A DNA stretch of 64,000 nt from UBA2330 sp049293015 (GTDB lineage: Bacteria; Bacteroidota; Ignavibacteria; Tepidaquicellales; Tepidaquicellaceae), in assembly GCA_049293015.1 (NCBI GenBank), contig JBATSB010000098.1:1-64000 (forward strand), in the 5' to 3' direction. Position 1 is the first letter of the stretch, and each line of letters opens with the position of its first letter. The notes below the pieces were generated by a model, which did no database searches, was not told the DNA's origin, and saw only the letters and a list, made by a program, of their open reading frames with translations. Positions 26,951 to 35,489 of the stretch are shown here, piece by piece. Made by a program: the position numbers and the translations under genes.

Positions 26951-27138
26951 TTTAAATTAATTTGAGATTGTTTTAAAATGCTTTTTAAAATTCCAATCGG
27001 AATATCCTGATTATTTTTACCAGAGATTGTAACTAATCCCTTTTTGAAACTATGTTTGTACTGTTTATGACTTCCTTTCTGTCTGTCTATAATCCATCCG
27101 TCCTTTTCAATTATTCTGATGATTTCTCTATACTTCAT
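26947..27138 (-). CDS. hicA: HicA-family mRNA interferase toxin
   Basis: A 63-residue dsRBD-like toxin. The hallmark is W-x-x-x-RQ-K-GSH-x-Q-Y (GWIIDRQKGSHKQYKH) with the catalytic His at about residue 23, followed by VTISGKNNQDIPIGILKSIL. HicA cleaves mRNA when free of HicB. The gene precedes hicB, the usual order, and overlaps it by four bases. There is no Shine-Dalgarno of note. M copy d ends 110 bp upstream. Confidence 0.9.
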   Translation of the reverse strand: MKYREIIRIIEKDGWIIDRQKGSHKQYKHSFKKGLVTISGKNNQDIPIGILKSILKQSQINLK

Positions 27139-27247
27139 ATCCTCAATAATTTATTAAAAATTCTCCTTTAATTCTTTTTATTGAATCAGTTTTAAATTAA
27201 TTTTTTCAGTTTGCAAACTCAATGAGAATAATTTTCAATATTTCGCC

Positions 27248-27318
27248 GTTGTTGGTGTTTCAAGTGGTACTATATTAAACATGAGCATTTAAATTCACAA
27301 ATTTTTTGGAACGCCAAC
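27248..27318. repeat. Short inverted-repeat element (M family), copy d
   Basis: The arms GTTGTTGGTGTTTCAA and TTTTTTGGAACGCCAAC surround GTGGTACTATATTAAACATG, nearly the same centre as copies b and c. Same orientation as b and c. It lies between hicA and the GT9 gene. Confidence 0.75.
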
Positions 27319-27360
27319 ATTGACGTAAATTTTTCAAATGCATTCAAATTAAATAAATAC

Positions 27361-28491
27361 CTAATTTCCAGACTCAAGGAAATTCAACTCATTCGCCAAT
27401 CTCTCACATTCACCAAAGATCTTTTCAGGAGTCAGATGATCCATACACTGATATTCCTCGTTTGTACATTCAGGCTGAAAGTAACATTTACATTCTTTAT
27501 CCGGACTGACTATTATTCCATTTCCGTATAATTCAAATTCATTGGGATTGAAAATATTGTTCATCAGTACAAGTTTTTTATTTAGTGCAATGGCTAAATG
27601 CATTCCCATAGTTACCTGTGAAACAATGACATCGCATTTATCCATCAGATTAATAAAACTTTCCAGTTCGAAATAACCAAAATAATCCGCACCGTTTATC
27701 TTACTCAGATGTTTATTGTTTTCATCTTCCTGACTGCCGCCGAGTAGAATTACCCTGTAACCGCTATTCATCAAAAGCCCGATCAGCTTTTCCCAGTATT
27801 CATTTTTCCATAATCTCGAAACCCATCTGGCACCGCAACCGGTATTTAATCCTATATTTATTTTATCTTTACTGAAATTAAATTTCTTATCTGTGAAAAG
27901 ATCGGCATCTTTGTTCACATCAAGTATGTATTTTTCTCCTTTGAATTTGTACCCGCAAATTTCAAATATTTCCTCCATATAACTTTTCTTATTACTGATC
28001 GAAACGGAATCAAATAATCCTGTAATAAATTTCCCAACAGCATTTTCATTAACAGGATAACAATGCCCGTCCTTCATTGTAAAACCTTCTTTCCTTTTTG
28101 AATTAATTTTACTCATTAAACTGATCGCTTCATGATCCTTGTCAAGATTTATGACAAGTTCATAATCCAATTCAGAAAGATAGCTTACGTTCTGAAGGTT
28201 ATAAATAAATACTCTGTCGGCGCATGGTTTATTATTTTTAGGGACAAGGTCGGGGAAATATGTTAGCCAGTAGATCTTTGCATTTGGATATTGCTGACTA
28301 ATCGGAAATAACAGAGGAGTGGTTCTGATCACATCACCGGCAGCACCGAGTTTTATGATCAGAATTATGCCGTCTGTCTTATTATAATAATCACAGTTAT
28401 TACAAACGACACCATATTGTTTATTTGGAGAGCAGGGGATGTGTCCTTTGAAAAATCTGCAGTCGGTTTTTATATCGGAAAGTTTTATCAT
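27361..28491 (-). CDS. Glycosyltransferase family 9 with N-terminal cysteine motif
   Basis: A 376-residue heptosyltransferase-like enzyme. After an N-terminal cysteine block (Cys11, 20, 30, 33: DCRFFKGHIPC...CNNC) comes the GT9 start ILIIKLGAAGDVIRTTPLLF (about 43-62). The second Rossmann half has INIGLNTGCGARWVSRLWKN, VILLGGSQEDENN and VSQVTMGMHLAIALNKKLV. A second cysteine set (CKCYFQPECTNEEYQC) closes the protein. GT9 enzymes add heptose or related sugars during lipopolysaccharide or glycan assembly in the cytoplasm. The cysteine blocks recur in the 62442 product and could bind zinc (inference). It faces away from the polysaccharide run that starts at 28978. Confidence 0.85.
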   Translation of the reverse strand: MIKLSDIKTDCRFFKGHIPCSPNKQYGVVCNNCDYYNKTDGIILIIKLGAAGDVIRTTPLLFPISQQYPNAKIYWLTYFPDLVPKNNKPCADRVFIYNLQNVSYLSELDYELVINLDKDHEAISLMSKINSKRKEGFTMKDGHCYPVNENAVGKFITGLFDSVSISNKKSYMEEIFEICGYKFKGEKYILDVNKDADLFTDKKFNFSKDKINIGLNTGCGARWVSRLWKNEYWEKLIGLLMNSGYRVILLGGSQEDENNKHLSKINGADYFGYFELESFINLMDKCDVIVSQVTMGMHLAIALNKKLVLMNNIFNPNEFELYGNGIIVSPDKECKCYFQPECTNEEYQCMDHLTPEKIFGECERLANELNFLESGN

Positions 28492-28599
28492 TTTTTAAAA
28501 TTAAAATAAATATTGATAGATCATATGGAAGTTTTAAAGATTAAAATAATTAAATAAATTGATAATAAAAATAACGGGTTAAAAATTTACGGATGTGAG

Positions 28600-28652
28600 A
28601 TTGAAACGGAGTTTCAATTCCAAGTGCGTTCCCAAACCGGAGTTTGGGAACG
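28600..28652. repeat. Two adjacent perfect palindromes
   Basis: ATTGAAAC-GGA-GTTTCAAT (28600-28618) and CGTTCCCAAAC-CGGA-GTTTGGGAACG (28627-28652) lie eight bases apart. The second has an 11-bp perfect stem. They sit in the 486-bp gap between divergent genes and could act as REP-type elements. The rest of 28492-28977 contains only family 2 repeats. Confidence 0.85.
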
Positions 28653-28663
28653 AGCGGGATCTT

Positions 28664-28745
28664 GCCTCTAAGGCTCTAAGGCTCTAAGGCTCTAAGTTTA
28701 ATAACTTTTAAAATAAACTTCTTTGAGTCTTCGAGCCTTGGAGGC
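28664..28745. repeat. Dispersed palindromic element, family 2, copy b
   Basis: The left arm is an 8-bp iteration of GGCTCTAA (GCCTCTAAGGCTCTAAGGC...). The right arm is CTTTGAGTCTTCGAGCCTTG followed by GAGGC. The AT-rich centre is ATAACTTTTAAAATAAAC. A lone right arm of the same family is at 28815-28843. Confidence 0.82.
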
Positions 28746-28814
28746 AATGTTATAAGCAAACTGTAGTTTTTGTTTTCAGACAGTCTGTGGAGTATTGGTA
28801 CGAGTGGGAAATAT

Positions 28815-28843
28815 ACTCCTTTGAGCCTTTGAGTCTTGGAGGC
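28815..28843. repeat. Dispersed palindromic element, family 2, right arm only (copy c)
   Basis: ACTCCTTTGAGCCTTTGAGT followed by CTTGGAGGC matches the right arm of copies b and e. No left arm is present within 80 bp. Confidence 0.75.
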
Positions 28844-28977
28844 AAACAACAGGTGCATTTTATTAATGTTCTTGATACAAGTAATCATATTTATTAATTT
28901 GAAACTTATTATTATGAAAATCATATTCATTTCTTTATTTATCGCTTACAAATTTATTTCATCAAAAATTTTATTTA

Positions 28978-30129
28978 ATGTCAGATAACACTGAAGAAGT
29001 AGTTCGGGCTCCGAAGATGGAATTTACTTTAAAAGACTTTATCGGCATTTACAAAGAAAAGAAAAAGAGAATTTTTGCAAATTGTCTGATACTCGGAATA
29101 CTTACTGCTGTACTTGTTTATTTTGTTATAGATCCGATATTTCTTTCTTACGGAACTGTCAAGACCACGGGTAAAGTATTAGGATTGGGTATGGGAATTT
29201 CTGTACCTGAGATCAGTGAATTTGGTGAAGTGCTATCCGGTTCATCTTCCTCCAAAGAGCTGGCTCTGTATGAAAATATTCTTCTCAGCAGAAGATGTCT
29301 TGAAGAGTATATAGTCAGATTTGGATTGATGGAAGAAAATGATTATAAAAATATGCAGAAGGCAATTAAAGATGTGAGAGAAAATATATTATATATTTTG
29401 AAAGATAAAGTCTCTGGTACAATGGATATAGGAGTCTATGATAAAGATCCTGTAAAGTCAAAGGAGATGTCGGAATTTCTGATCGGTCAGCTTGATAAAA
29501 TTAATATTGAAATGAACCGGCAGAATGCAAAAAATCAGCGTGACTTTATTCAGGAAAGATATGAAGCATCCTCTGCCGAACTAATCGTAGTGGAAGACAG
29601 TCTCAAACAGTTTCAGGATATTTACGGGTTATCACCTGAGATACAGGTAAAGGAAGTTTCCGAGCTGGAAATAAAACTCGAAGCTGAAATTGAATCTGAA
29701 AAAATAAAATTAGAATTGCTTCAGAAGATCATAAGTCCGGGTGAGGATGAAGTTCAGTATCAGCGTGACAAAATAAATGTTCTCGAAAGAAGACTATATG
29801 ATCTGCAGAATTCAACTGATGGTAATTCAAAACTGCAACTAAAAGGAACGCCTGATATTGTCCTTAATTTTATCAGACTAAAAAGAAATGTAGAGATACA
29901 AAATAAAATACTTTCGGTATTACTCCCTCTTTATGAGCAGGCGAAGATTGAAGAAAAAAAAGAGATACCAACTATAATAGTACTTGACCAGCCATTTGTA
30001 CCTGATGAAAAATCCAAACCAAAAAGACTTACTTCAATATTTGTTGTTATGGTGCTCGGATTTATTTTTTCATACGGATTCTTTTTTATAAAAAAACAGC
30101 TAAAGAGAATTGAAGGCACACTCACTTGA
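28978..30129 (+). CDS. Wzz-like polysaccharide chain-length / tyrosine-kinase-adaptor protein
   Basis: A 383-residue inner-membrane protein of the polysaccharide co-polymerase type. A first transmembrane helix (about 36-55, IFANCLILGILTAVLVYFVI) and a last one (about 353-372, FVVMVLGFIFSYGFFFI) bracket a long periplasmic part with a Wzz N-terminal domain and coiled-coil (ELEIKLEAEIESEKIKLELL). The proline-containing segment before the last helix (PFVPDEKSKPKR) is typical of the family. There is no C-terminal kinase domain. It controls polymer length together with a Wzy-type polymerase, which is encoded next with a 20-bp overlap. First gene of the plus-strand polysaccharide run. Confidence 0.85.
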   Translation: MSDNTEEVVRAPKMEFTLKDFIGIYKEKKKRIFANCLILGILTAVLVYFVIDPIFLSYGTVKTTGKVLGLGMGISVPEISEFGEVLSGSSSSKELALYENILLSRRCLEEYIVRFGLMEENDYKNMQKAIKDVRENILYILKDKVSGTMDIGVYDKDPVKSKEMSEFLIGQLDKINIEMNRQNAKNQRDFIQERYEASSAELIVVEDSLKQFQDIYGLSPEIQVKEVSELEIKLEAEIESEKIKLELLQKIISPGEDEVQYQRDKINVLERRLYDLQNSTDGNSKLQLKGTPDIVLNFIRLKRNVEIQNKILSVLLPLYEQAKIEEKKEIPTIIVLDQPFVPDEKSKPKRLTSIFVVMVLGFIFSYGFFFIKKQLKRIEGTLT

Positions 30130-31315
30130 AATTATTCGTCAGGAAGATATTAAGCTCACTCCTGAGCTGATACTTATTATCACACCGGTTACATTTATTG
30201 TTGGCAACTGGTACTTGTCCGCAATATTTATTCTTTCCGCATTTGCATTCATGATGCTGCGATACTTTACTTTTAAAGATCATGAAATAAAATTCACCAA
30301 TATGATCCCATGGTCGCTGATGCTGCTTTGGGGATTATATGTTTGTTACATTACTCCTGATCCGGTAAAAGCTGTAAAATATTATACAGGCACTATGCTG
30401 CTGCCGTTTTTTATTTACATCTTATTTAATAATCTGAGGATAAATGAAAATGTACTGACAAAATTTTTTGATACAATGCTTATCTCAGGTACTGTGATTG
30501 GAATGTATTCTGTATATACCTACATTTCGTATAGCATGCGAAGCGATATGCGTGTACCTTCTTTCTGGAATGATTTTAATATTGTATCAGCATATCTGAT
30601 GATACTTTTTATGTTTAATCTTTCTTTTTTGTTGAAGAATGAAAACAGTAAGAAAAAAATATTCTACATTTTTACTATTACATTTATTTTACTTGGAATA
30701 TATCTGACAAAGACCAGAGGTGTTTGGCTTGCAATAATTTTTTCCATTGCAGTTTTTTTTATTCGAAAGCCAAAGATCATTATCCCGTCTCTTCTTCTTA
30801 TAGGTTTAGTAATTCTTATGTTCTATAATATTGTAGAAGATAGAGTTTTATCTGTCATCAATTTTGAACAGGATAATTCTTCTCTCGGCAGGCTGCAGGC
30901 ATGGTATTCGACGATCCTGATGATTATAGAAAAGCCATTATTAGGTTATGGGTTTGATACTTATTATCTGCATCAATATGATGTGATGGCGTATTATATT
31001 GTAGAAGTTCCTCATCCACATAATACTTATCTTCGCGCAATTCAGGAAATGGGAATCATCGGTGCTGTAATTTATTTGTTTCTCTTTTTTAAAGCTGCAG
31101 TTTATTCTTTCAAATTTGGGAGGAAAAAAAGTGATCCTGTTTATGCAAAATATTTTGACGGTCTTCAGCTTTCCTTTGTAGGACTTATAGTTGCATTTAA
31201 TTTTGAACCGTACATGAGTTTATTTGGTGTGATCACAATTGTAATCTGGATCCTGATCTCACTTACATTCAGACTGTCTCAAAATTCTCAATCCGTAAAT
31301 ATCAGTTCCAATTAA
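30110..31315 (+). CDS. O-antigen ligase / Wzy-type polymerase family membrane protein
   Basis: A 401-residue protein with about ten to twelve hydrophobic helices. The Wzy_C/WaaL signature is present: YLTKTRGVWLAIIFS in the middle and SSLGRLQAWYSTILMI followed by LLGYGFDTYYLH and PHPHNTYLRAIQEMGIIG, with the periplasmic His/Arg residues expected for transfer of lipid-linked glycan. Ligase and polymerase cannot be told apart by sequence. The start is TTG at 30110; no ATG occurs before the first membrane segment. It overlaps the Wzz-like gene by 20 bp, so translation is probably coupled. Confidence 0.83.
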   Translation: MKAHSLEIIRQEDIKLTPELILIITPVTFIVGNWYLSAIFILSAFAFMMLRYFTFKDHEIKFTNMIPWSLMLLWGLYVCYITPDPVKAVKYYTGTMLLPFFIYILFNNLRINENVLTKFFDTMLISGTVIGMYSVYTYISYSMRSDMRVPSFWNDFNIVSAYLMILFMFNLSFLLKNENSKKKIFYIFTITFILLGIYLTKTRGVWLAIIFSIAVFFIRKPKIIIPSLLLIGLVILMFYNIVEDRVLSVINFEQDNSSLGRLQAWYSTILMIIEKPLLGYGFDTYYLHQYDVMAYYIVEVPHPHNTYLRAIQEMGIIGAVIYLFLFFKAAVYSFKFGRKKSDPVYAKYFDGLQLSFVGLIVAFNFEPYMSLFGVITIVIWILISLTFRLSQNSQSVNISSN

Positions 31316-31325
31316 TTTCAAAATT

Positions 31326-32873
31326 ATGAACAGTACTTCACGTGTATTTTCCAGGCTGTTTATTATTGTAATTCTGATCAAGATCTTTGACGTATTTAAA
31401 AATCTTGTGATAGCAGCAGTGCTTGGTGTGTCTTCATCAGCAGACATTTATACTGCACTGATAATGATACCCGACAGTCTTATTGTGCTGATCGGGCTTG
31501 ACACAATTAAAGGAGTCGTAAACAGTGAATACGCTTCTCTTCAGAAAGATCATGAAAAAAATCTGATATGGGAATCGTTTAACAATTTATTCAACATACT
31601 TTTTATGATCGGTATAGTTGTAGTTTCCATTATAATCATTTTCAACAGTACTGTAATCGAAATCCTTTTACCCGGTTTTGAAGGTGAAAAATTATTGAGA
31701 TCAATCGAAATATCATATATAATTTTCCCCATACTCTTTCTTAAAATATTTACAGGCTATTTCCATTCTGTATATAATGCACTTAAGAAATTTTTTCTGC
31801 CTGTGATCGTACCGGTGCTGACAGGCATTACTTTATTAGTGTCAATAGTAATGTCTTACTATAAAGATGATGTAGTTTATAATTTATCTTTCGGAAATCT
31901 GGCGGGAAATTTTTTGATTGCGGGAGTAATGACATTCGGACTGGTAAAGCTCGGTGCAGAGTTCAGATTACGAAGATTTGATTTTTTAAAAATAGATGAT
32001 GTAACAAAAAAAGTTCTAAAGGGCTCAGCATCAATTTTATTACTTGTTATATGCAATCAGATTTATATTCTTTCGAGAAATTACTTTGCTTCGTTCTTTG
32101 GGGAAGGAGCAGTATCATCACTGCACTATTCAGGTACGCTTACGAGTGTAATATTTTCGTTGATATTTTCAGTATTTTTTACAGTCCTTATATCAGACCT
32201 ATCAACTTTATTTACATTTGAAAAAAAGATCAAAGCAAAAAATTTATTTCTGAATACATTCTCGGCTTTGATGTTTATGCTTATACCTGTGACCGTAGTT
32301 TTCCTGACATTTGGAAAGGATATATTGTCACTTGTTTATCTGCGCGGAAATTTTGATCAGAGCGGAATTGACATGACACTCAAACCATTTTTCTGGGATG
32401 CACTTTCTCTGCTGACTTTTGTAATGTACATTATCCCTACAGCACTATATCTGGCAAGGAAAGAATATAAGCTTATGACAAAGATCGGCAGCATTACATA
32501 TCTCTCAGGGATTTTACTGAATTATTTACTCAGTGATTATTTTGGATTCTATGCGATCTCAATGGCGACATTTATTACAACAGGTATTTATGGAATAATG
32601 CTTTTATATTTTTCAAGAAAGATCATCGGCAGATTCACAGGACATTTATATAAAATATTATTGATGTTTCTCAGTGGAGGTCTGACATTTTTAATAGTGA
32701 ATATTCTTAAAGCTTATTTTATGAGTGAAACTTTGGACAATGTAATTCTGGTACTTCTTCTGAAAGTAGTAATATGTTCATCTGCAACTCTACTTATCTA
32801 TCTGGCTATTTCTTCCGTACTAAAAGTAAATTTCACCCAACAGATTTTAAAGACATTTAAAAAAAGTAATTAA
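31326..32873 (+). CDS. MurJ/MviN-family lipid-linked glycan flippase
   Basis: A 515-residue protein with about 14 transmembrane segments. Family features include the N-terminal RLFIIVILIKIFDVFKNLVI, the AAVLGVSSSADIYTALIMIP loop, and the central YFASFFGEGAVSSLHYSGTL and VYLRGNFDQSGIDMT stretches, which match the MurJ pattern of charged cavity residues. Within this locus it more likely flips the undecaprenyl-linked polysaccharide unit than lipid II (inference); it could be a second MurJ. It starts 10 bp after the ligase-like gene. It is followed by a 326-bp repeat-rich gap and then the glycosyltransferases. Confidence 0.85.
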   Translation: MNSTSRVFSRLFIIVILIKIFDVFKNLVIAAVLGVSSSADIYTALIMIPDSLIVLIGLDTIKGVVNSEYASLQKDHEKNLIWESFNNLFNILFMIGIVVVSIIIIFNSTVIEILLPGFEGEKLLRSIEISYIIFPILFLKIFTGYFHSVYNALKKFFLPVIVPVLTGITLLVSIVMSYYKDDVVYNLSFGNLAGNFLIAGVMTFGLVKLGAEFRLRRFDFLKIDDVTKKVLKGSASILLLVICNQIYILSRNYFASFFGEGAVSSLHYSGTLTSVIFSLIFSVFFTVLISDLSTLFTFEKKIKAKNLFLNTFSALMFMLIPVTVVFLTFGKDILSLVYLRGNFDQSGIDMTLKPFFWDALSLLTFVMYIIPTALYLARKEYKLMTKIGSITYLSGILLNYLLSDYFGFYAISMATFITTGIYGIMLLYFSRKIIGRFTGHLYKILLMFLSGGLTFLIVNILKAYFMSETLDNVILVLLLKVVICSSATLLIYLAISSVLKVNFTQQILKTFKKSN

Positions 32874-32916
32874 GACTTCTAAATTGAATTTGCCTGAAAG
32901 TCTCGAATGTAAATTT

Positions 32917-33090
32917 GCCTCAAAGACTCGAAGACTCAAAGGTATTATTTAAAAATGGTTATTCATTTTTTGTTTTAAAGTTTTAAAGTTTTATGTTTTA
33001 TAGTTTTATGTTTTAAAGTTTTAATTTTTAAAGTTTTAATGTTTTAGGGTTTAAAAGTTTTAGGTTTTAAAGTCTTAGAGTCTTAGAGGC
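32917..33090. repeat. Dispersed palindromic element, family 2, copy d, with a long AT-rich centre
   Basis: The left arm GCCTCAAAGACTCGAAGACT (from 32917) pairs with the right arm AGTCTTAGAGTCTTAGAGGC (to 33090). The centre is a low-complexity run of AAAGTTTTA/TGTTTTA words. An extra left-arm fragment starts at 32892. The gap 32874-33199 has no gene. Confidence 0.8.
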
Positions 33091-33199
33091 ATCACCAGAA
33101 CGTCAAGCTGATAATTGTGTTTGATTCCTACGTTTGATGATTAATTAGATTTTGTAAGTTTTAAAAATATTATTATTTTGATGTTAGAAATTCAAAGAT

Positions 33200-34306
33200 A
33201 TGAAAATCAATTTTATTTTACCGTTCGCAGGGAATAAGCCAATAGGCGGTTTCAAGATCGTTTATGAATATGCAAACCGTCTTTCCGAAAAAGGTCATTA
33301 TATCAATGTCATTCATCCTTCATATACTTTTAAAGATTCAACTTTAAATAATCTGAAATATCTGATGAGATATCATCAAAGGAAATTTGATAATAGTTAT
33401 CAGCCGGATAACTGGTTTAAATTAAATGAAAATGTAAATTCGATCTGGGTGAGAAATATCAGTGACGAAACTATACCTGATGCAGATGTTCTGATTGCAA
33501 CTGCCTGGAGGACTACTTACTGCTCGAAGGATCTAAATGAAATTAAAGGAGAGAAATTTTATTTTATTCAACATTATGAAGTATGGAACGGAACTGAGGA
33601 AGAAGTAAATGCAACCTGGAAAATGCCATTTAAAAAAATAGTGATCGCAAAATGGTTGGAAGAAATAGCAACAGGCATGAATGAAGAATCATATTATGTA
33701 CCAAATGCATTTGACTTCTCGGAATTCGGAATGGATATATTACCTGAAAAAAGATCTGCAGATAAAATTTTAATGCTGTATAATGAACTCGAATTTAAAG
33801 GCAGCAAATACGGATTGGGAGCATTTTCAATTTTGAAAAATGAATTTCCTGATCTGGAATTGTCTTTATTCGGAGTGCCGGATAAACCCGACGGACTTCC
33901 TGAAGGAGTAAATTATTTTCAATCACCTGACAGACATACTCTCAGAAATTTATATAATGAATCTTCAGTATTTATTAGTCCGAGTCTGGCAGAAGGATTT
34001 CCGCTGCCGCCTGCTGAAGCAATGATATGCGGTGCCGCACTTGCCTGTACTGACATTGGGGGACACAGGGAATATGCAATAAATAATGAGACTGCAGTAA
34101 TGTTCAAACCCGGAGACAGTCAAGCGGCTGCTGATGCAGTCAGAAAATTAATAGTTGATGATGAGCTAAGGATAAATATTGCAAATAAAGGAAATGAATT
34201 TATTAAAAAATTTACCTGGGAAAATTCAGTAAATAAATTTCAGGAAGTATTAAAGTTACATTCTGAAAATAAAGTTAATATTAATATTAATGAAAAGATT
34301 TCTTAA
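33200..34306 (+). CDS. Glycosyltransferase, family 4 type
   Basis: A 368-residue GT-B enzyme. The N-terminal half opens with INFILPFAGNKPIGGFKIVY, a GG-containing donor loop. The C-terminal half has ILMLYNELEFKGSKYGLGAF, LSLFGVPDKP, and the acidic motif in FISPSLAEGFPLPPAEAMIC (E-x7-E) that binds the nucleotide-sugar. Such retaining enzymes build lipid-linked or surface glycans at the cytoplasmic face. Sugar specificity cannot be read from the sequence. It is the first of five overlapping glycosyltransferase genes; its end overlaps the next by 17 bp. Confidence 0.88.
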   Translation: MKINFILPFAGNKPIGGFKIVYEYANRLSEKGHYINVIHPSYTFKDSTLNNLKYLMRYHQRKFDNSYQPDNWFKLNENVNSIWVRNISDETIPDADVLIATAWRTTYCSKDLNEIKGEKFYFIQHYEVWNGTEEEVNATWKMPFKKIVIAKWLEEIATGMNEESYYVPNAFDFSEFGMDILPEKRSADKILMLYNELEFKGSKYGLGAFSILKNEFPDLELSLFGVPDKPDGLPEGVNYFQSPDRHTLRNLYNESSVFISPSLAEGFPLPPAEAMICGAALACTDIGGHREYAINNETAVMFKPGDSQAAADAVRKLIVDDELRINIANKGNEFIKKFTWENSVNKFQEVLKLHSENKVNININEKIS

Positions 34307-35489
34307 AAATATAATATCATTTGTCGGCAATATGATTTTCTTTTTTAAAAGAAAAGAGATTGACAGGTCTGAGATCAAAAAAATTCTTGTGGTCTCACTA
34401 TATTTCAAAGGCGATGTATTAATGAACACTCCTGCTGTAAAGTTTTTGAAGAAGACCTTTCCTGATGCTGAAATTGATATCTGGGTAAAGTCAAGATCGG
34501 AAGCCGTTATTAAGAAAAATCCGGATATAAATGAAGTGATAGTATTTGATAAAATTAAAACGGCAGATTATAATGACAGTGATAAAATTTATTTCAATGA
34601 GAAAATGAATTTTCTCAAAACTGTAAGAAATAAAAATTATGATCTCTGCATAGACCTTACAGGAAAATATACAACTGCATTATTTGCTTTGACAGGTGGA
34701 TTTAAATATTCCATCGGACTGAATTACAACGGATTTGGTTTTTGCTATTCGAAATTTATTGACACTGATACACAACATACTTCAGGTCATCTTGCCGGAA
34801 AATATTTAAATGTGATTAAGGAAGGTCTTGGTATCAGTGATTCTGAATATGGAAATTTTATTAATAAAGATGGATTGAGAAATGTACTTTGTATAGATGA
34901 AATATCTTTCAGGAAATCAAAAGAAATTTTAAGTGAGAATGGAATTTTACATGATGATGAATATATTGTAATTCAGCCAACTGCAGGCTGGAAAGCAAAA
35001 GAATGGTCGCCTGGAAAGTATTTACGGCTTTGCGGGGAATTATCAGAAAACTATAGAACAGTTCTTATCGGATCTGATCACGACAGAGAGTTGCTTGAAT
35101 TTATTAAAGAAAATTCAGCAGCAAATGACAGATGTACAATTCTTTTAATTCCAATGGAACTAAGCGCAGCAGTAATATCCGGATCAGTTTTATTTATAGG
35201 AAATGATTCTGTGGGATTACAGATAGCCGGTGCTTTTGATATTCCATCTATAGCTTTATTCGGACCGACCAACCCGGAATTTTCAAATCCTACTGGTGAA
35301 AATCATAAAGTATTATATAAAAAACTTTTCTGTTCAGCCTCTGAGTCAGAGCAGTACTGCACACGGAATGCCGGTAAAACCTGTCCGGATATACATTGTA
35401 TGAAAAGCATTCAGGTAAGTGAAGTTTTAGCTAAGACAAATTCATTATTAAAAAATAATTCAAAAAAATCATTACAGTTTGCCGGATAA
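34290..35489 (+). CDS. Glycosyltransferase family 9 (heptosyltransferase-like)
   Basis: A 399-residue GT9 enzyme. The N-terminal motif is ILVVSLYFKGDVLMNTPAVK and the C-terminal half has IVIQPTAGWKAKEWSPGKYL, VLIGSDHDRELLEF and LFIGNDSVGLQIAGAFDIPS followed by LFGPTNPEFSNP. A C-terminal cysteine group (CSASESEQYC...CPDIHC) resembles that in the other GT9 proteins here. The ATG at 34290 lies inside the preceding gene. It is expected to add a heptose-like sugar during glycan assembly. Confidence 0.88.
   Translation: MKRFLKNIISFVGNMIFFFKRKEIDRSEIKKILVVSLYFKGDVLMNTPAVKFLKKTFPDAEIDIWVKSRSEAVIKKNPDINEVIVFDKIKTADYNDSDKIYFNEKMNFLKTVRNKNYDLCIDLTGKYTTALFALTGGFKYSIGLNYNGFGFCYSKFIDTDTQHTSGHLAGKYLNVIKEGLGISDSEYGNFINKDGLRNVLCIDEISFRKSKEILSENGILHDDEYIVIQPTAGWKAKEWSPGKYLRLCGELSENYRTVLIGSDHDRELLEFIKENSAANDRCTILLIPMELSAAVISGSVLFIGNDSVGLQIAGAFDIPSIALFGPTNPEFSNPTGENHKVLYKKLFCSASESEQYCTRNAGKTCPDIHCMKSIQVSEVLAKTNSLLKNNSKKSLQFAG

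Noticed and set aside
24178..27318. M elements as integron attC sites around single-gene cassettes
   Set aside because: The paired RYYYAAC/GTTRRRY core sites are not found at the element ends in the right orientation; only an isolated GTTAGAC (minus strand near 25180) fits, and it is not conserved in the other copies. No integrase of integron type is in the window.
27139..27360. Extra small gene upstream of hicA
   Set aside because: Only M copy d and AT-rich DNA are present; no frame with a start and plausible composition.
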